NCBI GenBank assembly: GCA_010909725.1
Contig: JAACMV010000018.1
Location: forward strand, 1 to 64,000
Direction of reading: 5' to 3'
Length of the DNA: 64,000 bases
DNA from: Picochlorum sp. 'celeri'
Taxonomy: Eukaryota > Chlorophyta > Trebouxiophyceae
Positions 1 through 12,496 of the stretch are shown here, in pieces. The notes below the pieces were generated by a model. It saw nothing but the letters and a program-made list of their open reading frames with translations. It did not search any database and was not told the origin of the DNA. How positions within the stretch are numbered: position 1 is the stretch's first letter; each line of letters opens with the position of its first letter. Position numbers and translations under genes: made by a program.

Positions 1-2016
1 TACCCTGTGCCACCGTCGTTCTCCCGGGCCAAGGGTAATGAGGGTAAATAACAACATATTCACCCCCAGTCCACTCTGCCACGCCACAAATAAACACAAT
101 TTCTAAATTAAATAATATACAAACTACCCAAAAATATGAAAACATCCAAAAAAGACAAAATAAATCCAAAAAAACAACCCACAACAAGACCAAAATACCC
201 TAACCAAAAAACACACGCCAACCAAAAAACACGCCAAAATAACAAAAAAATAGATCATAATACCCTTTATATATGATAATGATAATAAGAACATGCACAA
301 CAACAATCCACACCACCAATAATAACAAGACACGACAAGAAGAACAACCTGGAGATAGATAGGAGAGACTCACAGACAACATCTCATATCTGAGAGATAG
401 AGAAAGGTACAACAACATAAGAACAAGGCAAGTGTATGAAAAGAATAAAAATAAAGAAAAGACATCATCATGAAAAAACAAGAATGAAATGCAAACAAAT
501 CGTCGTCTTCACAACAACAATACTGCACAACAAGCTGCTCCACCAGACCTGAGCGACGGCGACAACAAGACCAGAGAGAGAGCAGTTTCAGTGTCCTGTT
601 TACAACGTCTACACAGTATGTTCCCAATAGTAGTAATAGTAGGAGTATAATTACGAGATATCGTTAAAGAAAAAAAAGGGGGGAACACTCGTGTGTGTGG
701 TGTCATAGATAAGAAAGACTGCTGTTTTTATAGCTCGTCTTCTCCTCTCCAGCCCTGGCTGCTGTGTGTGCGTCCTCATCCAGGCTTCCTCGCATCAGAA
801 GAGGTCTTTGATGGGAAGGATCTGCTGGGAACAAGGTAAGAAGAATACCAATAAAAATAAGAAGAAGAAACACCCATCAGTAAAAAAAAAACTCCCACAC
901 CCAGTGCAAAACATACAGTGGTCTGCTGCCACATGTCTGGAAGAAGAGGGAGCTTCTCGGACAAGAAGAATGGCGATCTTCCCATCACCACCACTTGACT
1001 TGACTGAGACCACCACAAAAAACATACCAACCAAACCATCAAAAGGGTGTTGTATAAAAAAAAACAGCAACGTTATATACAACAACAACAAGAACAAGAG
1101 CAACCACACACGACAGAAAATTGCACGCACAGATATGCACTGACCAACCAGAGTTGAGCCACGTCACATGCAATACAATAACACATTCCTCATCAATAAT
1201 GCACAACGAACGATCTCTCGACACATTTTTAAAAATAACACTATACTACCCAAAGCGTTGCACCCCACGTGAAACAAGAACTCCTCCTCGGACACCACAC
1301 ACGACAAGCTCTACTACTACTGTTACTATTACTGCTACTGCTATGAGTACTGCTACACCACTAGACAACAGAACAACAAAGCAAAGCAAGCAATCAAAAG
1401 AAGATACTATCTCATACCAGTTACTACTAGTTAGAGAAATAGTAATAATGATAATAACATGCACAACAACAATCGATACGAGCAAGCAGCCAATAATAAC
1501 AGGACGAAACACAAATACACACACACAAGAAGAAGATGAGAACCTGGAGATAGACTCACAGACAAGATATGAGATAGAGAGAGGTACAATAAGAAGTGTG
1601 TCAAAAGACATGAGACAAGAAAGAATGAAAAGAGTATTGTCTTGGTTTCACAACAAGAAGCAAGCTGAGGCAAGCACTGGAGTGACATTGCACCAATGCT
1701 TGAGTATTTCAATATCATCATCATGCATGGCACATTGTCTTACTTAGACTACAGGTGTTGCAATGAGCATAGTAGGATAGCAATATATATATATACAATT
1801 GCGACGCTTCTTGATCTTGGAATGGTGGGAATGGGGAAGATCTTGTGGTGTTGAAAGACTGCTCCACAGCTCTATCCTCTCCTCTCCACCTGTGTGTGCT
1901 CCACATATCCAGGCGGCCCCATCAGAAGAGGTCTTCGATAGGGGAGAGAGCTACCAAAAAAACTATAACTACACTGCCGGTCAAACGTCCCTTGTGATGG
2001 GAGATGAAAAAAGCAC

Positions 2017-2066
2017 GCTAGTGTGTGGCCGGAGCGGGGAAAAGCGTTGTGGTTTCGATGGTCATC
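2017..2066 (+). other. Degenerate tRNA-like 5' half in repeat copy A
   Basis: This aligns with the 7367-7413 block but has extra bases inside the A-box region (GTGGCCGGAGCGGGG), so the D-arm can no longer form properly. It supports the view that these blocks are decaying repeat components rather than expressed tRNAs. Confidence 0.35.
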
Positions 2067-3774
2067 CTTTTTATTGTCCTCATTTACGGACGGACACGCC
2101 CTGAGGAATAAAAAGGGATGGCCGACCTCACCGATCGGTTCCAATACCATATCGGACCGATGCCTTCATTCTATCTACCCTCCCTGTGGAGATGGATGAA
2201 AAAAACCTTGAAGAGCTACACCTTCTGGTTCTTCTTCTTCTCATACAGCTACAGCTATTACTGTTGATTTACTAACTACTACTAAAAACAAACAACATAA
2301 TATACTGCTGTAGCTGCTCCAGAGGTACAAAGAACGAAGAGAGTAGTAGTCGCCATAGCACACAATGTGGCCTCACCCACCCATCCACAGACTCAACCAA
2401 CAAACCAGCAGAACAGCTCCATCCTATACATACCTCCACACACACTGATTCGTGGATTCAGAAAACACAACAATAACCGAATAATAAAAAAATGTGTTCT
2501 AATCGGTCACTCCTATCGTATGCTAAGTAGTAGACCGAAGTGTGAATATAGGATGGATGTGGACACTCACACACACATAAGTCTGTTGGGAGTCATGCAA
2601 CACCCCCTTGCTGTCCTGACACCGCGACTGCTTTCTGAGCATATTTAGTAGTATGAGTTCGTATCCACTTACAAACAATACAAGAACAAAAGATATATAG
2701 CAGAATCAATATCTGGTTTTGATTGAAATGAATAGGTGTTGTCTGTCCAGCAGACACTAGGAATGAATGTGGCCACCGCTGGAGCTGCTCTGACCTGGAT
2801 GAATCATGTAGGAGCTACCACTACAGAAGAAAAAAAAAAGTAAGGCTCTCTGCTACACAACAACAAATCAAAACGAAAACAAAGAACAAACAGAATCTAT
2901 TCCCATGCGTTTGTATACCAGATTGGAACAACAGCCACAAAAAGAGAGCCTGTGACAAAAGAAAGGAGGTGAGCTCACCCTCAATAGGTTGGTTTGATGA
3001 ATGGGGATCTACTAGTATGTGACCCGTGTCGAATAGTCGAGATTCAAAAGACCGCCACAGAACCAAGAAAAGGAGTTGAAAAGATGATTGCAACAGCAGG
3101 CACAGCCCCCCAAACAGAGGCAAGGAAAAAAAGAACCCCCAAGCCACGACGCCAGGCTCGCAGGGACAAATCGATCCATCTGTTCGAAAAAGAAAAACAA
3201 AAGGAAGGGGCGGAAGCACAGAGCAAAAAGGTGCAACGTTCGACGACACACAAAGGGGTTCACCACAAGAGGCCCAGAGGTTGCATCCCACAACCCACCC
3301 CCCCTTACTTGTTTTCTTTCTTCTGTCGTCTCCTTGACTTGGATTCGATACTAGTTTTAAATGTTGGATTGACACGTGTAAGATTTGATTCAATCTTACA
3401 ATCAATACTGCGCAGAGAAATGGTGGGACTCACGGTCGGTCCACATGACAGTCCACATGAGAATGGATGGATGTCCACTGCTACACATGTGCTGGTCCAT
3501 CTGCCTCGGATGGACCCTCAGATGGACCGTCCATCCATAGCCTTAGAATGTATGCGTACATTGCCAAACCACCACGATGACACACGATGATTGCATACAG
3601 ACCACTAGTAAACCATGTAACAGATTAATAATGATGTTTATTACTTGAGAGTCGTAGGAGTGCTTGATGGCAGTGGAGAGTCTGTGTTGGTCTCACTGAC
3701 ACAACGTAGGGTCCGCTCTTGTCATCCACTCGACCGGAGACACAATTTCAACGTGATATTTAGTCCGTAAAAGG

Positions 3775-3861
3775 ACACAATAAAAAAAGACGACCACGCG
3801 ACAAGTTTGACAAGTTTGGCAAGTTTGACAGGTTGGGCAAGGTCACGATTTTTTATTGTGT
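3775..3861. mobile_element. Short internal-deletion form of the inverted-repeat element
   Basis: It carries the same terminal motifs as the 250-bp elements (ACACAATAAAAAAA at 3775-3788, TTTTTTATTGTGT at 3849-3861) but only about 60 nt between them. The interior holds a short imperfect tandem of gacaagttt-like units at about 3799-3840. This looks like an internally deleted derivative with a local microsatellite expansion. Confidence 0.4.
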
Positions 3862-4470
3862 TCAATTACAGCAGAAAAACTCTTGGGTACTGGGAACGTG
3901 TATTGATCAATCTGGTGTACACAATTGTTGAATATGGGATTATTATGCTTGCAAAAACGTCCTGCCGACACCGCAACGAATGAAAGTCCCCATTAAAAAA
4001 CACAGCTGGTCGTCGTCAATTCCGTTCACATTGGTTGGGACGAGGAGGAGGGGCCTGCAGAGCTGTCACCCATGGGCAGGAAGGGCCATTCATATGATTT
4101 ATATACTCATAAGAAGTCCATCATACGACCCATATATGGCCACGTCCACAGAGAAGGGCCCCTAACCGTTCCACGGGAAAGCCTTGGCAATCACAGTGGA
4201 CAGAGCCACGACGTCCAGGACCTCTCTTTCTCCTGATGGGTTTCTGCACGAATCGTTAATTGACATTGCAATACTGTTGAATCAAGCCAAATGAGAGGGC
4301 ATAAAAAACAAAACCAAGCTCAAGCAGGCGGGTGGCAGTGAGTGTGTTGCGCCAAGAGCACTAGCTTGTTCAACCCTGTGGCTCTGTCACTGGACTGTAT
4401 CCGCCCCTGTCATCCATTCGACCGGAGACACAATTTCAACAATGCTCGTCGTGTTTTCGTCCGTAAAAAG

Positions 4471-4720
4471 ACACAATAAAAAAAACGACCACGCGACAAA
4501 AGTGGACAGTTCTGCACAAAAAAGTGACACCAGCGTGGAGATTTTTGACACCACCACGGATATGCACAATGGTCCAGTCCATCGATCCGTTGGATAGTAG
4601 AATATGTCACTCAGTCACTCTTTGACTCAACTCTACTCTTTTCTCTCCGTAAATGGAAACGATAAAAAAGAGCGACGGTGGTCCGGGGTTCGAGCCCCTA
4701 CTCAATATTTTTTATTGTGT
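4471..4720. mobile_element. MITE-like element with 13-bp terminal inverted repeats
   Basis: The element is bounded by ACACAATAAAAAA on the left (4471-4483) and its exact reverse complement TTTTTTATTGTGT on the right (4708-4720). The interior includes the B-box-like sequence GGTTCGAGCCC at 4687-4697. It has no coding capacity. Related copies lie at 3775-3861 (short) and 9406-9646. The bounded, repeated, non-coding structure resembles a miniature inverted-repeat element. I could not define a target-site duplication, so mobility is inference. Confidence 0.5.
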
Positions 4721-7366
4721 TCAATTACAGCAGAAAAACACTTGGGTACTTGGGAATGTGTGTCGATCAGTCTAGAGTATCCAATTGCATTTAATATGCC
4801 ATTATTACACTTGGAACAACGTCCTGCCGACATCGCAACGAATGAAAGTTCCCATTAAAAACACAGCTGGTCGTCGTCAATTCCGTTCGCATCACATTGG
4901 TTGGGACGAGGAGGAGGGGCCTGCAGAGCTGTCACCCATGGGCAGGAAGAGCCATTAATATGATTCATACTAAACCAATTATACCCATGTATGGCTACTT
5001 CCAGAGAGCGAGCGAGAGCGAGAGAGTGGTGTCCTTGACCGTTCCACGGCATTGCCTTAGCAACACGGCACGACGTCCAGGACCTGCTTTTGGTGGGTTT
5101 CTGCAGTAATCGTTTTTTAATTATCGTCCCAATAGTGTTGAATCAAGACAAGGAGACAGCAGGAAAAAAAAGATCGAAATCAAGCAAGCCGAAACACAGA
5201 GAACTGTTTCCGAAGGCAAAGGTTCTCTGTGTACACAACAATGGATGTGAGCGTGCTTTCTGGCAAGTCTGAGATGTGAATGCAGCCATCAATCTTGCCA
5301 AGTTTTTCCCGTGGCAAGTCAATGGTGAGGAGAAAGCAAAAATCTTCCAAAAAAACCGTCGTTCTCCCGGGCCAAGGGTAATGAGGGTAAATAAGCAAGT
5401 ATTCACCCCCAGTCCACTCGGCCACGCCACAAACAAACACAATATATAGATAATACAATCAATAAACTACCATATAAAAACAAAACATCCAAAAAATCAA
5501 AAATATATCACAAGAAAACAACCCACAAAAAGACCAAAATACCCTAACCAAAAAATACACACCAACCAAAAATAACAACAAAATAGCTCATAATACTCCT
5601 CTTCATTGATAATGACAACAATAACATGCACAACAATAATCCACACCACCAAGAATAACACGACACGACACGACACGACGAAACACACGACAAGAAGAAC
5701 AACCTGGAGAGAGATAGGATACACTCACAGACAACATCTGAGAGATAGAGAGAGTAAGTGGTGCAATAATAGTAGTAGTAGTACTATAATATATGAAAAA
5801 AATAAATAAATAAATAAATAAATAAATAAAAGACATAGAATGAAATCATGAAACGAGAAAGAATGAAAAACGTATTGTCTTTGTTTCACAACAACAACAA
5901 CAACAAGCACTACTAGAGTAACCAACCTCACACCGTTGGTTTTGAAGTTTTTCAGTATCAGATCATGCAAGGCACGCGTACGTACTTATTTACTTGAACG
6001 TCGACTTCATGAGGAGTCGCAATGAGGATAAGATTATATATATACAATCGCGACGCTTCTTTGGAAAAGGAAGACCTCGTTGGGTTACAGTACAGCAAAG
6101 AAGAAGAAAGACTAACAAAGACCAACACAAAAGCAAAGCAAAATCAAAAGATAAAAATCTCATTATGGTATGATGATAATGACACAACAACAATCTATAC
6201 TATGCTATGCTATGCATGAATGAATGAAAAGAATATCTGTCTTCTTCTTCTTCTTCTTCACAACAACAACAACAACAGAAGGACACAATAGTAAGGAAGA
6301 GTAAGAGTAAGAAGGTAAGAAGAATACCAATTTAAATAATAATAATAATAAATAAAAAAGAAACGTCGCACACCCAGGGCAAAACAAACAGTGGTCTGCT
6401 GCCACATGTCTGAAGAAGAGAGGGAGAGCTTCTCCCAACAAGAAGAAGAATGGCGATCTTCCCATCACCACCCCTTCCTTGACTTAACTGGGACCACCAC
6501 CAAAAACATACCAACCAAGCCAATCAAAAGGGTGTTGTATAGTATAGTTAAAAAAAACAGTATTCATCAAAGCGTCGCACACCACGTGAAACAACTCCTC
6601 CTCCTCGGACACCACACACCACAAGACCTGCTACTGCTACTATTGCTGCTGCTACTACAACACGAGACAACGCACCAACAAAGAAGAAGCAAAGCAATCA
6701 AAAAAGAAGAAAGAAAATATCTCACAATAGTCGTCGTCGTACTATGATAATAACATGCACAACAACAATCGACACGAGCAACGATAACAACCAATAATAA
6801 CAGAACAGAACAAAGTACACAAGTCTCATGCACACATGCAGAACCAGGAGCTACCCTACACAGACACCATCTGGGATAGAGACAGGTATAATAGTAGTAG
6901 CATATATATATAAAGAATAAATAGAAGACATGAAACAAGAAAATGAATGAAAAAGATCGTCTCCTTCACAACAACAATAACAACAAGAAGCAAGCTGAGA
7001 CAAGCACCAGAGTAACTTTGCAGCACCTGCAATGCTGGAGCATCTCTCAGTATCATCATCATGCATGGAACGCTTAGTTAATTACTTAGATTACACGTGT
7101 TGCAATGAGCATAGTAGTAGTAGGATAGTATATATACAATTGCGACGCTTCTTGGAATGGTGGGAATGGGGAAGATCTCGTCGTGTTTTTACAGCAAAGA
7201 GAGACTGCTCCACAGCTCTATCCTCCTCCACCCGTGTGTGCTCCACATATCCAGGCGCCCCCATCAGAAGAGGTCTTCGATAGGAGGAAAGAAACACCAA
7301 AAGTGAAACTACCATACCATATCATATCGGTCAAATGTCTCTTGTGATGGGAGATGAAAAAAGCAC

Positions 7367-7413
7367 GCCGAGTGTGGCCGAGCGGATAAAGCGTGTGGTT
7401 TTGATGGTCGTCC
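7367..7413 (+). other. tRNA-Ser/Leu-like 5' half (A box), not a complete tRNA
   Basis: The segment contains TGGCCGAGCGG, an exact fit to the A-box consensus, preceded by a possible 7-nt acceptor strand and followed by AAAGCG and a degenerate anticodon-arm region. That is the layout of the first half of a class II tRNA (Ser or Leu). No T arm or B box follows within 100 nt; instead the sequence runs into CCTTTTTTATTGTCC. It is therefore a relic or part of a tRNA-derived repeat, not a functional tRNA gene. A more degraded counterpart lies at 2017-2066 in copy A. Confidence 0.45.
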
Positions 7414-9405
7414 TTTTTTATTGTCCTCATTTACGGACGGACACGCCTGAGAAAAGAAAAGGAGGCCGACCTCGCCGATCGGTCCAATACCCTGTCGGAC
7501 CGATGCCTTCAGTCTATCTACCCTCCCTGTGGAGATGGATAAAAAAGACCTTTGAAGAAGAGCTACGCCTTTTGTTCTTCTTCTTCTCTACAACTATTAC
7601 TGTTGGTTTACTACTACTAAAAACAAACAACAATAATCACTGCCATTGCTGCTCGAGAGGTAGAAAAGAACGAAGAGAGTAGTAGTAGCAATAGCACAAC
7701 ATGTGTGCTCACCCACCATCCACAGAGTCAACCAACAAAACAGCAAAGCAGCTCCATACATATCTCCACACACACACACACACACACTGATTCGTGGATC
7801 CAGAAAACACAACAATAACACGAATAATCAAAAAAATGTGTTCTAGTCGATGTATATGGTAAATAGGATAACGTGTGTATAAGGATGGATGTGGACACTC
7901 ACACATATGCACAGAGATCTGTTGGGAATCATGCAACACCCCCTGCTGTCCTGACACGCGACTGCTTTTTGAGCAGTATTTCTAGTAGTATGTCGTATCC
8001 TTGTACAACAATACAAGAACAAAAGATATATAGCAGAATCAATCTGGTTTTGATTGAAATGATAGGTGTTGTCTGTCCACCAGACACTAGGAATGAATGT
8101 GGCCACCACAAGAGCTGCTCTGACCTGGATGAATCAATGTAGGGGCTACAACTACAGAAAAAAAAAGCAAGGCTTCTCTGCTACACAACAACAATCAAAC
8201 CGAAAACAAAGAACAAACAGAATGTATTCCCATGCGTTTGTATACCAGTCATCAACATTGATTGGAACAACAAAACAAAAAGAGCCTGTGACAGAAGAAA
8301 GGAGGTGAGCTCACCCTCAATAGGTTGGTTGTTGAATGGGGCTCTACTAGTATTTGACACCGTGTCGAATAGTCGAGATTCAAAAGCCCGCCAAGCAACA
8401 AGAACCAAGAAAAGGAGTTGAGAAGATGATTGCAAGAGCAGGTACAGCCTCAAACCAAGGCAAGAAAAAGAAAACCAAGCCACGCGCCAGACTCGCAGGA
8501 CAAATCGATCCATCCGTTCGAAAAAGAAAAACAAAAGTAAGAGCGGAAAGCACAGAGCGAAAGAGTAACGTTCGACGACAAACAAAGGGGTAGTTTCACC
8601 ACAAGAGGCCCAGAGGTTGCATTCCACAACCACAGGCCTACAACATGCACTGTCCATACTAGGGGCAAACTATCGCCTGATAAGATCTATCTACCGTCAT
8701 AGAAGGAATAAAATATAATTCAATGCCCCTCAATATTGCCGTCACTGCCCCCCAACTGGGCATGGGCACAGCATACCTCACAGGATGCGTCATCATACCT
8801 CGTGATGCGAAATCAGTCTGTGAATTTGGAACAAGCATGCGTCACCCATGCGTTATTGCCACCACTGTATCTGGGACCTCATCACGCAAGGTACCGCAAC
8901 ATTCGACGCAAAAAAAAATTGGGCATGCTGACATGAGCTAATGTTCTATGTTTCTACGCAATATCCTGTATATCGTCGTCAATTCCACTCGCGTCACAGC
9001 GGTTGGGAGTCGCTCCCCAGGGGCAAGAAAAAGAAGAGCCATGAATACGATTCATGTATTCATAATAATAAATCAATTTTGATAGTATAACACCAACGAA
9101 TGGAGCCATACAGAGGGAGAAAACTGTCCTCCCAACCATTCACGGCAAAGCCATGGCAACATGCCACGACGTCGAGGAACCTCTTCTCCTCGTGGGTTTC
9201 AGTATTTATATCGTTGATTGTCACTCCACCATCTAAAAATAATAGTATCGAATCAAGTCAAGGAGACGACAGAAGAAAGAAAACCAAGCACGCTAGCTTG
9301 TTCAACCCTGTGGCTCTCTCACTGAACTGTGTCCGTTCCTGACATCCATTCGACCGGAGATACACGCCTAGTACTACTTCTCCTCGTCTCTCCGTCCGTA
9401 AAAAG

Positions 9406-9646
9406 ACACAATAAAAAAGGGCGACCACGCGACAAAAGTGGACAGTTTTGCACAAAAAAGTGACACCAGCGTGGAGATTTTTGACACCACCACGGATAGC
9501 ACAATGGTCCGGTCCGTCGACCCGTTGGATAGTAGAATATGTCACTCTTTGACTCAACTCTACTCTTTTCTCTCCGTAAATGGAAATGATAAAAAAGAGC
9601 GACGGTGGTCCGGGGTTCGAGCCCCTACACAATATTTTTATTGTGT
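9406..9646. mobile_element. MITE-like element, copy in repeat unit B
   Basis: This is the counterpart of the 4471-4720 element. It has left ACACAATAAAAAA at 9406-9418, right TTTTTATTGTGT at 9635-9646, and the B-box-like GGTTCGAGCCC at 9614-9624. The interior is closely similar to the first copy, with small substitutions. It probably arose by duplication of the whole 5-kb unit rather than by an independent insertion. Confidence 0.5.
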
Positions 9647-10362
9647 TCAATTACAGCATAAAAACACTGGGGTACTTGGAATGTGTGTCGATCGCTCTAG
9701 TGTCCACTTGCATTGAACATGCCATTATTATACTTGCAAAAACGTCCCATCGACACCGCAACGAATGAAAGTCCCCATTAAAAACACAGCTGGTCGTCGT
9801 CAATTCCGTTCACATTAGTTGGGTCTCGTACGAGGAAGAGGGGCCTTCAGAACTGTCACCCATTTGCAGGAAGGGCCATTAATATGATTCATACTAAACC
9901 AATTATACCGCCCATGTATGGCTACTTCCAGAGAGCGAGCGAGAGCGAGAGAGTGGTGTCCTTGACCGTTCCACGGCATTGCCTTAGCAACACGCCACGA
10001 CGTCCAGGACCTGCTTTTGGTGGGTTTCTGCAGTAATCGTTTTTTAATTATCGTCCCAATAGCGTTGAATCAAGACAAGGAGACAGCAGGAAAAAAAAGA
10101 TCGAAATCAAGCAAGCCGAAACACAGAGAACTGTTTCCGAAGGCAAAGGTTCTCTGTGTACACAACAACAATGGATGTGAGCGTGCTTTCTGGCAAGTCT
10201 GAGATGTGAATGCAGCCATCAATCTTGCCAAGTTTTTCCCGTGGCAAGTCAATGGTGAGGAGAAAGCAAAAATCTTCCAAAGACCTCACAAACTAGAAAA
10301 GGAGGATATCCCTGTTATTGCTACATGCGTATGATGTACAAAAAGATTATATATATATAAAA

Positions 10363-12496
10363 TTAAAATCCAGCTGGGGAGCCATCTTTCCTGGGATCCG
10401 AGGCCGCATGCAGGACCCTACTAGAGGGTCCTCTGTCTATTTTGATAGCCTGAACAACAGCCCCCCAATTTGTTGCATCCCATCTATGTCCTCTTCTCTC
10501 GAGAGCCTGTAGGAGATCGTCACTGTATTCAAATGAGATGCCACCCGAACCCCAACGCTCTGCTTGCAGCGAGTCTGGCACCAACTGGTGGTGCAGGCGG
10601 GGCTGCCTCACTGCATCAAACAAGTCCTCCCCATAGGCCACGGTTCTCAAAATTGTCTGCAAGACGGCAGAAATGATTCGAGGTCCCCCAGAAGCTCCAA
10701 TGATAAGGCGAGGTTGATTGTCTTGGAGCAGAATCATGGGGCTCATACTGCTGAGAGGTTTCTTTCCTGGATAGATGAAATTTGACTCTGATGGGGGAAT
10801 GCCATACACGTTGCTCTGGCTTGGTGTCGAAAAGTCATCCATCTGATTATTCAACAAGATTCCAGTGGATGTGGAGATGACTTTGCTGCCAAAGCCAGTG
10901 TTGATCGTGGAGGTGAGGGAGACAGCCATGCCAGATTGGTCCACAATGCTCATATGGGAGGTTCCATGGTCGTCTGGCGACATTCCCCGTTCGACCACAT
11001 TCCATTTCCCACCATAATCGGTCACATTACGAACATTATTATCCTGAATCACAGACCGCAGTTCCTCCGCAAAAGCACGATCCAGCACATCCTCCATAAT
11101 GTGCTCACTGGTTGGCCACGAGCTGCCGCTCCCTGGATCACCCAGAGACATGCGTATTGCAAAAGCGTGTTTCATGGATTCGATTATTCTATGAAATCCG
11201 AGAGTCGATATACCTGCAAGTGGAAGGCTGTAGCCCTCCAAAATCCGAAGTGCCAACAAAACTGCTGCACTGCTGCTTGGAGGTGGAGGTATGAGAAACT
11301 CCAAACCAAAGGCCTTCCCCCGAACAGGCTCCCTCAGCGTCGCATCAGCTTTCTCAAAATCCTTTTTTGTAATGATACCACCATGTTGCCGAATATCGTT
11401 CACCAAAGAGTCGGTGTACTTCCCCTTGTAGAGGGCCTCAGGACCATGGTTGGCAACTGCACAGCATGATTCATCCATGGTTCATCCTCAAATCAGCAGC
11501 GTAAATTCAGCGAATCAATCAACCGTACCATCTTCCAGAACCTGGGCAAGCATTCCTCGCCTGCAGCAAGTCTCGTTTATTTTTGGTATCCTGTAGGAAT
11601 TCAGTTTCTTGTCAAACACAAAAAATGTCCTCTTGAGATCATCTTCGGATGCCTGCACAACGAATGTACGGTGAGATTAGACAACTCATCTCTTCAAAAT
11701 TATCACGGTTCAATGCATACCTTGAAATTAGCGTTCTGGAGTGAGGATATCAGATACGGATGGGCTGGAAAACCGTCCCTGGCAAGTTTAATGGCTGGCT
11801 GCAGGAGCTCTTTCCAAGGCTTAACACCATGCATAGAGTGCAGCAAGTATAGTCCTTGAAGCTCTAAAGGCACCGCAATCGCCTTTCCACCCGTCAACGA
11901 AAGGTCTGGCTTGCCCTTGAACATATTTTTCCTTGCCTTTTGGGGGGCAATCTCTCGAGCATCAATCACTTGTGCAGTGCTGTTTGGCAGTCTGCAAGTA
12001 TGCATCTTGCGTGTCTGTCATTGATACGCCTTAAAGACAAAAGACAATATATGAAAACGTACCTCACCACCATAATATGCCCTCCACCAATGCCGCTGGC
12101 CATCGGATTGTACAAACCCTGACACAGGGCCGTCACCACTGCAGCATCTGCTGCATTCCCTCCGCCTCTCATCACCTCAACGCCTTGATCGGCACACCTA
12201 CCATGATCTGATGCTACAGCGGCTCTTTCTGATTCGATAAACCTGGGCCTCCCACGAAAATCGTGAAGCATGTCGTAGCTGCCGAGAATGCGTCCCTCTG
12301 GACTCACCTGGTCCTTGCCACTCCCTTGCCCACTGCTGTAGCAAGGTGAACTGCTCCTCCCGATGTAAAAGGATCCAGCGATTCCAATAAAAGCCAGCAC
12401 TGCGTGATACCATTCTATGAGTGACACGAAATACGAGGCGACAAGAAGCAAAGGCCAACAGAACACATACCAGTCCCCACGACTCCCAGTTGCCAT
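10363..12496 (-). CDS. Gamma-glutamyltransferase (glutathione hydrolase), membrane-anchored
   Basis: Gamma-glutamyltransferase cleaves the gamma-glutamyl bond of glutathione and its conjugates at the cell surface or in the vacuole. Four exons join in frame: 12496-12063, 11991-11721, 11652-11529 and 11456-10363, about 640 residues, normal for the family. A hydrophobic stretch near residues 12-50 is a probable signal anchor. Family landmarks are GRCADQG...GGNAADAA, CCRRGMLAQ, and the catalytic threonine in HGTSHMSIVD at the start of the small subunit, followed by NNQMDDFSTP. The C-terminus DPRKDGSPAGF is typical. A spliced upstream exon ending at 12597 (donor GTAAGA, acceptor TTTGCAG before 12526) would extend the N-terminus by roughly 80 residues, so the true start is uncertain. 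It is divergent from the Mini-III gene. Confidence 0.9.

Larger units (their letters stand above)
13..5349. repeat. Large direct repeat unit, copy A (gene-free)
   Basis: This is the first copy of a ~5 kb unit. It opens with the block ccgtcgttctcccgggccaa and closes with aaaatcttccaaa. The same opening block recurs at 5357 and the same closing block just before 10281. Matching landmarks occur in the same order in both copies, including the CTGCTCCACAGCTCTATCC block at about 1858 and 7204, the tRNA-like block at 2017 and 7367, and the palindrome GGTGAGCTCACC at about 2968 and 8306. The last ~250 nt (5096-5349) are almost identical to the end of copy B, while other parts carry many small indels. 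The unit is itself nested: the stretch 3775-4160 is repeated at 4471-5020. I see no credible protein-coding gene; the open frames are short, low-complexity and not conserved between copies. The window edge may cut a longer array. Confidence 0.85.
5357..10281. repeat. Large direct repeat unit, copy B (gene-free)
   Basis: This is the second copy of the unit, in the same orientation as copy A and directly following it, with a short junction of A residues at 5350-5356. It is about 0.4 kb shorter than copy A. It lacks one of the two nested ACACAATAAAAAA-bounded modules and carries its own sequence at about 8640-8940. It holds simple repeats, namely an AAAT run near 5798-5830, a CTT run near 6240-6260 and a CA run near 7769-7788. 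The right boundary at 10281 is sharp: the shared sequence ends and the 3' flank of the gamma-glutamyltransferase gene begins. No gene is supported. Confidence 0.85.

Noticed and set aside
2962..2985. Palindrome GGTGAGCTCACC in both repeat copies as a regulatory operator
   Set aside because: A 12-bp palindrome can occur by chance, and both copies are explained by duplication of the unit.
4671..7413. Split or permuted tRNA gene from the B-box half (4687) and A-box half (7367)
   Set aside because: The halves are kilobases apart, the T stem pairs poorly, no CCA-side acceptor matches, and the A-box copy in unit A is broken. Permuted tRNA genes known in algae have short spacers.
124..10250. Many open frames of 60-200 codons in the repeat region
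   Set aside because: They are low-complexity (Cys/Leu/Val or Thr/Asn runs from CA- and CAA-rich DNA), not conserved between the two repeat copies, and lack splice or domain support.
12420..12480. Intron in GGT at GDW|YVF (donor GTATGTG)
   Set aside because: The only nearby acceptor creates a stop codon at the junction; the unspliced reading gives a sensible membrane anchor.
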